From assembly GCF_004300825.1 (NCBI RefSeq), contig NZ_CP036250.1:3049001-3113000 (forward strand): a stretch of 64,000 nucleotides of DNA. The letters are read 5' to 3'. A program made the translations under genes and the position numbers. The notes beneath the pieces were generated by a model. The model searched no databases. It saw only the letters and a list, made by a program, of their open reading frames with translations, and had not been told where the DNA came from. The DNA is from Egicoccus halophilus. Its GTDB lineage: Bacteria > Actinomycetota > Nitriliruptoria > Nitriliruptorales > Nitriliruptoraceae. Positions 53,485 through 61,282 of the stretch are shown here, in pieces. Within the stretch, counting starts at the first letter, position 1; each line of letters starts with the position of its first letter.

Positions 53485-54372
53485 TTGGCGGCCGACCGCC
53501 CGGAAGTCCATCTGCGCATGCTCGTGTCCGACGACGCCGACTGGCTGGTCGAGGTCGACCGGGCCACGGCGTCGGGTCTCGCCCGCGGCTACACGTGGGA
53601 CGTCGACAAGCTCGCGGCCGAACTCGACGAGGGCGTGTGGGCTTCCGACGACGACTTCGGCTGGGCGATCGTGGTCGACGGCGAGCCGGCCGGGTTCACG
53701 CTGGTCACCGGGCTGTCCGGTGAGGACGCCAGGATGTCGATCCGCATCGCCCCGCGGCTGCGCGGCCGCGGCGTCGGCCGCGAGGTGCTGCGCCAGCTCG
53801 CCGACCACCACTTCCAGGCCAACCCGCACCTGCTGCGCCTGACCGGCCGTGCACACGAGCACAACGTGCCCATGCAGCGGGCGTTCAACGCGGCCGGCTT
53901 CCGCATGGAGGCCCGCTACCGCGAGTCCTACCGGGCCACGCCGGACGGTCCGGCCGCCAGCGAGTGGGGCTACGCACTCACCCGCCGTGACTGGGAGGCC
54001 GGTCGCCACCGGCTCGGTGACCTCGGCTACGACCTGCACGGGCTGTGGTTCGAGGTCGACCAGACCATCGACGGCCCGCAGGGGCACGGCCTGCGGTTCA
54101 AGTTCCTGCAGGAGGGCCGGCGCGCCATCGCCCGCTACGACGCCCACCGACTCACCGACGGCGAGCTGGCCGGGATCGTGGTCGGTGACGTGATCCGCTA
54201 CCGCTTCGTGCACACCGAGGAGCGCCGCAGCGGCGGGCTCGAGGTCATGGGCCGCGGTCGGGCGCGACTGCAGCGGCGTGGGGACGGTCGCCTCGAGGTC
54301 GTCGACGAGTGGTCCGACGACACCGGCTCCCACGGCCGCCGCGTCCTGGTCGAACGCCGCGACGAGTCCTGA
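53485..54372 (+). CDS. GNAT N-acetyltransferase with C-terminal extra domain
   Basis: A 295-aa protein. The N-terminal GNAT domain (about 5-170) has RIAPRLRGRGVGREVLRQL as the acetyl-CoA motif and NVPMQRAFNAAGFRMEARYRE in motif B. The last 115 residues (from DLHGLWFEVDQTID to SHGRRVLVERRDES) form a separate beta-rich module that I do not recognise. The TTG start is taken for the AAGGGGG upstream. It is divergent from the amidase. The substrate is unknown. Confidence 0.75.
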   Translation: MAADRPEVHLRMLVSDDADWLVEVDRATASGLARGYTWDVDKLAAELDEGVWASDDDFGWAIVVDGEPAGFTLVTGLSGEDARMSIRIAPRLRGRGVGREVLRQLADHHFQANPHLLRLTGRAHEHNVPMQRAFNAAGFRMEARYRESYRATPDGPAASEWGYALTRRDWEAGRHRLGDLGYDLHGLWFEVDQTIDGPQGHGLRFKFLQEGRRAIARYDAHRLTDGELAGIVVGDVIRYRFVHTEERRSGGLEVMGRGRARLQRRGDGRLEVVDEWSDDTGSHGRRVLVERRDES

Positions 54373-54472
54373 CGCCGGTTCCCGCCACCCGCCTGCGCCG
54401 GGGGCGCGTCCGCGTGGGAGGAGACCTGCGGAATCACGAGCCCGCCGGTCGGGGGGACGCGCGGCGGCGCAG

Positions 54473-54536
54473 CGGTGGCGCCGCGGTGGCGCCACGGTGG
54501 CGCCGCGGTGGCGCCGCGGTGGCGCCGCGGTGGCGC
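54473..54536. repeat. 11-bp tandem repeat, about six copies
   Basis: CGGTGGCGCCG is repeated 5.8 times with one variant base. Each unit contains the palindrome GGCGCC. It lies in the 714-bp gap 54,373-55,086, which also contains a stem-loop repeat pair and no convincing gene. Confidence 0.9.
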
Positions 54537-54686
54537 GAGCGGGGTCAACGGGGCGTCAGTACGGCGGTCAGCGTTGACCGACAGGCCCTCCAGCACGGCG
54601 GGCCCGGCCATCTCCGCGACCCCGGGCATCGTGCAGAGAGACAGCCGTCGTCGCCCGGGTGCCGCCGGCAGGGTCTCGCCGGAGCC

Positions 54687-54807
54687 ATCCGTGCGTCCTG
54701 ATCCGCACCGCCCGACGTCCGGACGCACGGATCACGCGCAGCGCCACCGCGAGCGTCGATCCGTGCGTGCTCATCTGCACACAGCCGGCGTCCGACGCAC
54801 GTGCGTC
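54687..54807. repeat. Interspersed stem-loop repeat, further copies
   Basis: ATCCGTGCGTCC (54,687-54,698) pairs with GGACGCACGGAT (54,721-54,732). A second unit follows with GTGCGT/ACGCAC arms (54,763-54,768 and 54,795-54,800) and ends in CGACGCACGTGCGTCG. It is the same family as at 1.9-2.0 kb. Confidence 0.8.
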
Positions 54808-55086
54808 GCACCGGACGTGCCCGGCGGGGTCGCGTGTCGCCACGTCAGGCGGGAGGCACGCATCGCTACCGCCGGGCCGGACCGTCGAGCTACGCCCGTT
54901 GCGCTACTCGTCGAGACGGAGCCGCTCGAGCTGCTGGCCGGTCGCGTCCGCGATGATGTCGAAGTCCTTGTCGCGGTGGAGAACGGCGAGGCTCGCCAGC
55001 TCGGCGGTCAAGACGGCCGAAGGTGTCAGCAGCATCCGCTGTGCACACCCTGCCGGTGCCGGTCCCGTCGACACCCGCTGACGAGC

Positions 55087-55914
55087 TCAGCGGGGCGTGA
55101 AGCGGGCGACGTGGACGGCGACGGTCACCTCGGTTCGCTCGGGCAGCCGTTCGGCGCGGGCGGCCAACGCGGCGGCGTCGAGGTGGTGCCCCGCCGGGCC
55201 CATGGCGGCCAGTGCCGCCGCGGTGGCGCGACCGACCGTCGTGGTGGCGCGCACCTCGCGGGTGTCGAGGTGGTCGAGGTGCGGGTCGAGCTCGGCGTGC
55301 AGACGCTCGGCCTTGCCGGGATCGACCGTCAGCATCCCGAGCGGGTCGCGCAGTTCGGCGAGGTGGTCCGACGCGGGGGTCACCACGACCAGTCGTCCGC
55401 CCGGGACCAGCACGCGGGCCGCCTCGGCACCGTTGCGGGGGGCGAACACGGTCAACACGACCGCGGCCGTGGCGTCCAGCACCGGCCAAGGCTGCCACAC
55501 GTCGGCGACGACGGCGGTCACGTGCCCCGGGTCGGCCCGTGCGGCCCGCTTGGCGGCGGCCACGCTGAGATCGGTCGCGACCGCGGCCCGCTCCCCCAGG
55601 ACGCGTCGGACCGCGGCCAGGTGGTGCGCGGTGCCGGCGCCGACCTCGACCAGCACGCCGTCCGGTGACCCGACACACGCCTCGACGAGCGCGGCGGTGA
55701 CCGCGTCGAGGTGGCCCGCGTCGAGCACGGACTGCCGGGCGTCGAGCATCGCGGCGGTGTCGCCCGACACGCGTCGTGGCGGGGAGGTGAGCAGGTTCAC
55801 GTACCCCTGGCGGGCGACGTCGAACCGGTGCCCGCGGGCACAGCCCCAGGACCGCTCGGCACGGTGCAGGGCCCCGCCGTCGTGGGGGCAGCGCAGCGGC
55901 GCCGGGTCAGGCAC
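55087..55914 (-). CDS. RlmA-like 23S rRNA guanine-N1 methyltransferase
   Basis: A 275-aa SAM-dependent methyltransferase of the RlmA/TlrB family, which methylates G745 or G748 of 23S rRNA hairpin 35. The N-terminal zinc module reads C9-PHD ... C25-ARGH29 followed by FDVARQGYVNLL, the family signature. The methyltransferase core has LVEVGAGTAHHLAAV (motif I) and VVLTVFAPRN. The second zinc Cys of the family is Asp12 here. Relatives can give tylosin-type macrolide resistance. The ATG overlaps the end of the NTF2-like gene. Confidence 0.82.
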   Translation of the reverse strand: MPDPAPLRCPHDGGALHRAERSWGCARGHRFDVARQGYVNLLTSPPRRVSGDTAAMLDARQSVLDAGHLDAVTAALVEACVGSPDGVLVEVGAGTAHHLAAVRRVLGERAAVATDLSVAAAKRAARADPGHVTAVVADVWQPWPVLDATAAVVLTVFAPRNGAEAARVLVPGGRLVVVTPASDHLAELRDPLGMLTVDPGKAERLHAELDPHLDHLDTREVRATTTVGRATAAALAAMGPAGHHLDAAALAARAERLPERTEVTVAVHVARFTPR

Positions 55915-56425
55915 CGAAGCGAGCGGGGACGTCCTGGACCGGCACGCCCGACGCCGCGACCGTGGCGGCGGCGACGAACGGGGCCACCGGTTCGGCAGCG
56001 GCCGGGGCGAGCGTGGCCGTTCCCGCCAGCGGGCTCGCGTCGTCGGCTGGCTGGGGACGGTGTTCGGCGCCCTCGAGCCGGCAGCACCGGCCGTCCTCGT
56101 CGAACGCGACGCTCAGGACCGCCTCGAGGCCGTAGGGCGCCGTCGGCGCCTGGGCGTGCAGCTGCACGTGCACGAGGTGCGTGTCGCCGTCCTCACCGAG
56201 CCACCGGCAGACCGCCAGGCGCTCCTCGAGGACCACGACGTCGCGGCTCCAGTGCTCCTCGATGGCGCCACGCCCCTCGAGAGCGGGCAACGAGGGCGCC
56301 GGCCGGTAGCGGACGGTCTTGGAGAACAGGTCCCCCGCGGCGAACACGTCGGCCTGCTCGAAGGCACGACGGAAGCCCTGGATCCACGCGGCGACGTCGG
56401 TGGGCGGGGTCAGCTGGGAATGCAT
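55907..56425 (-). CDS. NTF2/SnoaL-like domain protein
   Basis: A 172-aa small cone-shaped fold protein: a helical start (VAAWIQGFRRAFEQADVFAA), FSKTVRYRPAPSLPALEGRG and strands ending HLVHVQLHAQAP. The last 45 residues are Ala/Pro-rich and not conserved. NTF2-like proteins include isomerases, dehydratases and many of unknown role. The stop overlaps the start of the RlmA-like gene by eight bases, so they are co-transcribed. Confidence 0.75.
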   Translation of the reverse strand: MHSQLTPPTDVAAWIQGFRRAFEQADVFAAGDLFSKTVRYRPAPSLPALEGRGAIEEHWSRDVVVLEERLAVCRWLGEDGDTHLVHVQLHAQAPTAPYGLEAVLSVAFDEDGRCCRLEGAEHRPQPADDASPLAGTATLAPAAAEPVAPFVAAATVAASGVPVQDVPARFGA

Positions 56426-56601
56426 GCGCAGGTCCTTCGCGCACGACGCCGGCGCGGACGCACGGATGGCGTCGACGCCGGCGGCGAGGTGGTCGGTGCC
56501 GTCAGGGCAGCGGTTCGTCGGCCCGTCGGTGCAAGGCGTTCGTTGCGCCGTCGATGCGACCTGTCGGCCGTCGAGGCGCGAGGTTCACCGGCCGGGCAGG
56601 G

Positions 56602-57480
56602 TCAGTCCCCGCAAGGTAGCTGCGCGACGCCGATGTGCAGGCCCGACGAGGTCGCGTAGACCACCCCGTCCTCGTCGACGAGCGCACCGCGTGCACGCAC
56701 CTTGCGGCCGTCCACCCCGTCGAGCCGGGCGACCGTGCGCAGTGGCTCCATCACCGGCGCGTCGCCGAAGAACCGCACGTGGTAGTGGCCGAGCAGGGCG
56801 CCCTCCCAGCCGTTGGCCTCGACCTCGTGCCACGCCGACCACACCGTCGGACAGTCCAGCACCGCGGACACCAGCAGCGGGTCGACGACGCCGCGCTCGT
56901 CACCCAAGACCTCCTCGGCCACCCATGGCTGGCTGATGCGGCCCTCGCCCGCCCACGCCGGCAGGATCCCCAGCGCGTGCTCGTGGCGGGGGTCGCCGCC
57001 GCACACGAAGCAGTGCGGGAACGGCGAATCGGTCCGCCCCGGCGGGATCGGCACGGTGGCGAGCTCGAGCAGGTCGTACACCCGCGGCGCCGGGTCGTGG
57101 CCGGCGAGCTCCACGGTGGCGGCGACCAGCGTCTGCTCGCCGTGGCGGGTCTCGACCTCGTAGCGGGCGGTGACGTCGGTCGGCCGGACGCGGATCGTCA
57201 GCGTCGTGTCCAGCGGCGTGGGCGCGAACAGTCGCGCGTCGAGGCTGGTCAGCGGCGCGTCGATGCGATCCACCGCCCGCGCGGCGGCGATCGCGACGCC
57301 GGTCGCGAAGCCGCCCTGCAGGATCCCGGCGGGACCGTCGAGGCCGGCAGGCACCTCGAGCTCGCGTTCGAGCCAGCCGTCGACCACCCGGGCCTCGGCA
57401 CTCATGGACATGCCCAGCACGGTCGGACCGACCGGCACCGGGGTGTCGTCGACGGGGGTCAGCACGCGCAGATCACTCAT
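56602..57480 (-). CDS. Hotdog-fold thioesterase-like protein
   Basis: A 292-aa protein with two hotdog-like halves. The first has the helix ILQGGFATGVAIAAARAVDR and TIRVRPTDVTARYEVET; the second has CFVCGGDPRHEHALGI and GALLGHYHVRFFGDAP. The CxxC-like CFVCG segment is typical of a thioesterase subfamily in actinobacteria. It may hydrolyse an acyl-CoA, which is inference. The ATG at 57,480 has no strong ribosome site. Confidence 0.72.
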   Translation of the reverse strand: MSDLRVLTPVDDTPVPVGPTVLGMSMSAEARVVDGWLERELEVPAGLDGPAGILQGGFATGVAIAAARAVDRIDAPLTSLDARLFAPTPLDTTLTIRVRPTDVTARYEVETRHGEQTLVAATVELAGHDPAPRVYDLLELATVPIPPGRTDSPFPHCFVCGGDPRHEHALGILPAWAGEGRISQPWVAEEVLGDERGVVDPLLVSAVLDCPTVWSAWHEVEANGWEGALLGHYHVRFFGDAPVMEPLRTVARLDGVDGRKVRARGALVDEDGVVYATSSGLHIGVAQLPCGD

Positions 57481-57621
57481 GGCGCGGACCCTAGTCGGCA
57501 GCGCTCGCGGCGACGCGGTCGCCCGTGGTGTGCGCCGGCCGCGACGCGGGTGCTCGGTCCCGCGCCCGAAAGGTCGTACCGTCGCGCTCCCGAGCCCTGC
57601 GACCAGGACCCCTGCTCCCCG

Positions 57622-58098
57622 ATGCGCTGTCCCGAGTGCGGCATCGACGACGACAAGGTCGTCGACTCGCGTCCGACCCCCGACGGTGCGGCGATCCGCC
57701 GCCGTCGGCAGTGCCGTGCCTGCGGCACCCGCTTCACCACCTTCGAGCGGGTGGAGCTGCCCGAACTGCTCGTCCGCAAGCGCTCCGGCGTGGTGATCCC
57801 GTTCTCCCGGCAGAAGGTGCTCGACGGCATGGCGCGCGCGGCCAAGGGGCGCGTCGCCCAGGAGGAGCTCGAGCGGGCCGCGGCACGGGTCGAGCAGCAG
57901 CTCCGCGTCGGCGGTGCCCGCGAGGTGCCCTCCGAGCAGGTCGGGGTGAAGGTGCTCGCCCAACTGCACGAACTCGACGACGTCGCCTACGTCCGCTTCG
58001 CCTCGGTCTACAAGGACTTCCAGGGTCCCGAGGACTTCGAGGAGGCGCTGCTCACCCTGCGCAAGGACGCCCCGCCCAAGGCTCCCGACCCCGCCTGA
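57622..58098 (+). CDS. nrdR: Transcriptional repressor NrdR
   Basis: A 158-aa repressor of ribonucleotide reductase genes. The N-terminal zinc ribbon has Cys3, Cys6, Cys31 and Cys34 (MRCPEC ... QCRACG) followed by TRFTTFER. The ATP-cone domain (about 48-138; VIPFSRQKVLDGMARAAKGR) senses ATP versus dATP. Matching NrdR-box-like sites lie upstream of nrdJ, 11 kb away. It is not in an operon with nrdJ here. Confidence 0.95.
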   Translation: MRCPECGIDDDKVVDSRPTPDGAAIRRRRQCRACGTRFTTFERVELPELLVRKRSGVVIPFSRQKVLDGMARAAKGRVAQEELERAAARVEQQLRVGGAREVPSEQVGVKVLAQLHELDDVAYVRFASVYKDFQGPEDFEEALLTLRKDAPPKAPDPA

Positions 58099-58130
58099 CC
58101 CCCGTCCGCCGCCAGACCCCGTCCGTGGGC

Positions 58131-58577
58131 TCACCGTGCGGGCAGCAGCACCACGGTCCAGGCGTCGACCTCGGCGGCGGTGTCCAGGCCGTTGAGTCGG
58201 ACGACCTCGTCGAGGTGGCGGCGGGTGTCCATGCCGTCCGGCGCGGTCGCGACCGCGACGTCCCACAGCGTCTGTCCCGGCTCCACGACCACGTGACCGC
58301 CCACCTGGCTGGTCGGCTCCGCGAACGCGCCCGACGTGACCCGGCCGATCGCCGCCGTCAGCGCCAGGACCACCGTCAGCAGGATGGCGACCGCGACGGC
58401 CCGACGACGCCACAGCACCGCCGCCGACGGCCGGTCGGTGCCAGCCCGGGCCGGGACCGCGATCGGGGCCGCGGGACGCGTCCGCACCGCGGGACGGGCG
58501 GGCATCGCGGGGCGCGCCGGCCTCACGGCACGCGGACGACGGCGGACCAGGGGTGCCGGCAGGGCGCTCGAACTCAT
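58131..58577 (-). CDS. LysM-domain membrane protein, probable SOS-linked division inhibitor
   Basis: A 148-aa protein with a Pro/Arg-rich cytosolic N-terminus (1-55), one membrane helix (AVAVAILLTVVLALTAAIG, about 58-77) and an extracytoplasmic LysM-type domain (about 92-147; VEPGQTLWDVAVATAPDG ... LNGLDTAAEVDAW). The ATG has AAGGAGCC upstream. It is divergent from lexA across a cluster of four LexA boxes. The layout matches B. subtilis yneA, a LysM-containing SOS cell-division inhibitor beside lexA. The same role here is inference. Confidence 0.75.
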   Translation of the reverse strand: MSSSALPAPLVRRRPRAVRPARPAMPARPAVRTRPAAPIAVPARAGTDRPSAAVLWRRRAVAVAILLTVVLALTAAIGRVTSGAFAEPTSQVGGHVVVEPGQTLWDVAVATAPDGMDTRRHLDEVVRLNGLDTAAEVDAWTVVLLPAR

Positions 58578-58728
58578 CGGAAGGCTCCTTCGGCTGGCGG
58601 GGTGCGCAACGGCGGTCGCTGCGGCGGTGGAACGGACGCTAAGGAGGGGGTGTGACACGGCCGGTGTGTCGGCGTCGGTCACTGGGGTGCGCGCCGGCCG
58701 GCGGTTCGTGGTCCCACCTGCGTGGAAT

Positions 58729-58851
58729 CGAACATCCGTTCTGCTAGGCAGTGAACCGAACGGGCGTTCGAGAATCAAGCGTTCGTTCGAACGGGTGTTC
58801 GCTTTCGTACAGGGTGCGTGTTACGGTCACGGCCATCCGAACGCCCGTTCG
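58729..58851. promoter_or_regulatory. Four LexA (SOS) boxes between the LysM gene and lexA
   Basis: CGAACATCCGTTCT (58,729-58,742; one mismatch), CGAACGGGCGTTCG (58,757-58,770), CGAACGGGTGTTCG (58,788-58,801) and CGAACGCCCGTTCG (58,838-58,851). The last three fit the Gram-positive consensus CGAAC-N4-GTTCG exactly. They lie in the 446-bp divergent gap, so LexA can control both genes. Confidence 0.9.
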
Positions 58852-59023
58852 GCACGGCCGTTGGAACGGCGTGAAGGACAGTCTTGCCGCCGGTGGGACG
58901 GCGGCGACCGTCCGACGAGCTCCCCCGGACGTCGCGTGAGCCGCCCGACCCCGCCCACCCGACGTGACTCGACCCGACCCGACTCGACCCGACCCGATCC
59001 TCCGCACTGCGCCAGGAGCCCTC

Positions 59024-59677
59024 GTGAGCGAGCAGCCCCGCGACGTCAGCGACCTCACGCCCCGCCAGCGGGCGATCCTGGAGGTCATCCACGCCCACGT
59101 CGACGCGCACGGTTATCCGCCGTCGGTGCGGGAGATCGGTGACGCGGTCGGCCTCAAGTCGACGTCCTCGGTGCACGCGCAGCTCGAGACCCTCGAGGGC
59201 AAGGGCTACCTGCGCCGCGATCCGACCAAGCCACGCGCGCTGGAGCTGGGCCGTGACCTGGAGCTCGGGCTGCAACTGCGCCCCGGCGCGTCACGCAACG
59301 TCCCGCTGGTGGGCGAGATCGCGGCCGGTGGCCCGATCCTGGCCGAGGAACGGGTCGACGCGGTGTACGCGCTGCCCAAGGAGCTGGTCGGCGAGGGGCA
59401 GCTGTTCCTGCTGCGGGTCCGTGGTGAGTCGATGATCGAGGCCGGCGTCCTCGACGGCGACCTGGTGGTGGTGCGCGAGCAGGCCTCGGTGGAGCAGGGC
59501 GAGATGTGCGCCGTGCTGATCGAGGGCGAGGCGACGGTCAAGTTCTTCCGGCGCACCCGGACCGGGGACGTCTTCCTCGACCCGGCCAACGCGGCCTACG
59601 AGCCGATCCCGATCGTGCCCGGTCAGGACGCCCGCATCATGGGCAAGGTCGTGACCGTGATGCGCTCGGTGCGCTGA
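59024..59677 (+). CDS. lexA: SOS-response repressor LexA
   Basis: A 217-aa repressor. The N-terminal winged helix ([20 protein letters not shown] ... [20 protein letters not shown]) binds CGAAC-type boxes. The C-terminal latent protease has the Ala101-Gly102 cleavage site (EIAAGGPI), nucleophile Ser136 (GESM) and Lys173 (ATVKFF). The GTG with CAGGAG before it is chosen over an upstream frame made of Asp-Pro-Thr-Arg repeats, which comes from a tandem CGACCCGACT leader. Four boxes lie upstream, giving strong autoregulation. Confidence 0.96.
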   Translation: MSEQPRDVSDLTPRQRAILEVIHAHVDAHGYPPSVREIGDAVGLKSTSSVHAQLETLEGKGYLRRDPTKPRALELGRDLELGLQLRPGASRNVPLVGEIAAGGPILAEERVDAVYALPKELVGEGQLFLLRVRGESMIEAGVLDGDLVVVREQASVEQGEMCAVLIEGEATVKFFRRTRTGDVFLDPANAAYEPIPIVPGQDARIMGKVVTVMRSVR

Positions 59678-59680
59678 GGC

Positions 59681-61282
59681 TCAGCGGCCCCCGGGGGCAC
59701 CGTTGGCGGCCAGCTCGACCAGGGCGAGCAGCAGGCCCTCGTGCGGCGCGAGCGGCTGGGTGACCGCGTCCCCCATGATCTCGACCAGCCACCCGACCCC
59801 GTTGCGGGTGGTCCCGGCCGCGAGCATCGACACGTAGCCGTTGGCGGCCAGGAACGCCCGTTCGGTGGAGTGGCCGTCCTCGAGGGTGGCGAAGAACACC
59901 CCGCCGCGCAGCACCGCCGCGGACGCGGGATAGTCCGCCAGCGGATAGCGGTCCCCGGCGGCGACCGGCATGGTGCCCGTGCCGAGGTCCCCCTGACGCA
60001 GGTACTCGCCACGGCGGATCACCAGGTCGCGCCCGTCACTGTCCGACAGCCACCACGACGCCGCCCCGAGCCCCTGCGCCACGCTGGCGGCCAACGCCGC
60101 GAGCCGCTCCTCGGTGTCGCCGTCGGCGGCCTGGACGGCGGTCAGGACCCGGCCTGCCAGCTCCCGTCCGGCAGCCCGGTCGGCGGCGCCGATCTGGTGA
60201 CGCGCCAGCGTGCCCAGCCCGTCGGCGACCCGGCCGTTGCGGGTCGCGCGGGACTGGCGCTTGGAGCGGTACTGCATCGCATCGGCCAGCCGCAGCAGCG
60301 CCCGCCCCGCGGCCGCCGGCGACGGTGCCCCACCGGGCCGTTGCTCCGCGACGGCGAACCCGCAGGACAGGCCGTCACCGACCGCCAGCGCCTCGACCTC
60401 GGCGGTCAGACGCTTGGTGACCTCCTGCATCTGCTCGTCGTCGACGCCCTCGAGCACGACGGAGAACTCGTCGCCGCCGATGCGGGCCGCCAGGCCACCA
60501 GGGTGGCGCGCCACCTCGGCGGTGAGCACGCGCGCCACCTCGCGCAGCAGCCGGTCGCCCTCGGCGTGGCCCTGTTCGTCGTTGACCTCCTTGAGGCCGT
60601 TGACGTCGCCGACCAGCAGCCCGACGGGTGCGGCCAGCGGGTCGCGGGCGAACACGCGCTCGAGCCGGTCGTCGACCGCGCGCCGGTTGCCCAGGCCCGT
60701 GAGTCGGTCGCGGTAGGCGAGCTCGTGCAGCACGGCGCGGTCCTGCAGGTGGCGCAGCGCCGCCCCGACCAGTCCCATGAGGGTCTGCGCCACCATCAGG
60801 TCGAGCTCCTCGAACGGCGGTCGGCCCGCCCGCCGGGTCACGTACAGCTCGCCCCACACCTGCCCGCCGACGAACACCGGCGAGGACAGCGCCGCGTACT
60901 TGTCCAGCGACACCAGCAGGTCCCGGTCGGGGCCGGGCAGGTCGGGGTCGTCGAGCGTCCCCGTCCAGGACCGGCCCTGCAGCAGCACCGTCACGAGGTT
61001 GCGCCACCCGTCGATGCGATACGTCTCGTGCAGCGGACGCGGTTCCTCCCACGGCGCCAGGTCACCGTGGTTGCGCAGCACCCGGGTGATGCCCTCGGCG
61101 CGGTCGAAGCGCGACAGTGAGGCCGCGTCGGCGCCGAGGCAGCGCACCGCGACCTCGACGGCCAGGTCGTAGACCTCGCCCTCGTGCTCGCTGCGCCCCA
61201 GCCGACGGCCGGCGAGCGCGAGCGAACGCAGCCGGGCGGCGAGATCGGCGCTGCCCCGCAGTGAGGTCGACTCCTCGGTCAG
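59681..61282 (-). CDS. GAF-GGDEF-GAF diguanylate cyclase
   Basis: A 533-aa protein. An N-terminal GAF domain (about 20-160) is followed by a coiled link and a GGDEF domain (about 180-330) with an intact GGDEF at 269-273 (RIGGDEFSV), so c-di-GMP synthesis is likely. A second GAF-like domain (about 375-525) follows. No RxxD inhibitory site lies before the GGDEF motif. No ATG, GTG or TTG precedes the first GAF in frame. The only fitting start is CTG at 61,282, with GGGAG at ribosome-site distance and a CTGA overlap with the hflX stop. Confidence 0.78.
   Translation of the reverse strand: MTEESTSLRGSADLAARLRSLALAGRRLGRSEHEGEVYDLAVEVAVRCLGADAASLSRFDRAEGITRVLRNHGDLAPWEEPRPLHETYRIDGWRNLVTVLLQGRSWTGTLDDPDLPGPDRDLLVSLDKYAALSSPVFVGGQVWGELYVTRRAGRPPFEELDLMVAQTLMGLVGAALRHLQDRAVLHELAYRDRLTGLGNRRAVDDRLERVFARDPLAAPVGLLVGDVNGLKEVNDEQGHAEGDRLLREVARVLTAEVARHPGGLAARIGGDEFSVVLEGVDDEQMQEVTKRLTAEVEALAVGDGLSCGFAVAEQRPGGAPSPAAAGRALLRLADAMQYRSKRQSRATRNGRVADGLGTLARHQIGAADRAAGRELAGRVLTAVQAADGDTEERLAALAASVAQGLGAASWWLSDSDGRDLVIRRGEYLRQGDLGTGTMPVAAGDRYPLADYPASAAVLRGGVFFATLEDGHSTERAFLAANGYVSMLAAGTTRNGVGWLVEIMGDAVTQPLAPHEGLLLALVELAANGAPGGR

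Noticed and set aside
54473-54536. CRISPR array
   Set aside because: The 11-bp units are directly adjacent with no spacers, and no cas genes occur in the window.
58964-59023. LexA start 20 codons upstream
   Set aside because: The upstream residues come from a tandem CGACCCGACT leader repeat and the ribosome site CAGGAG lies directly before the GTG at 59,024.
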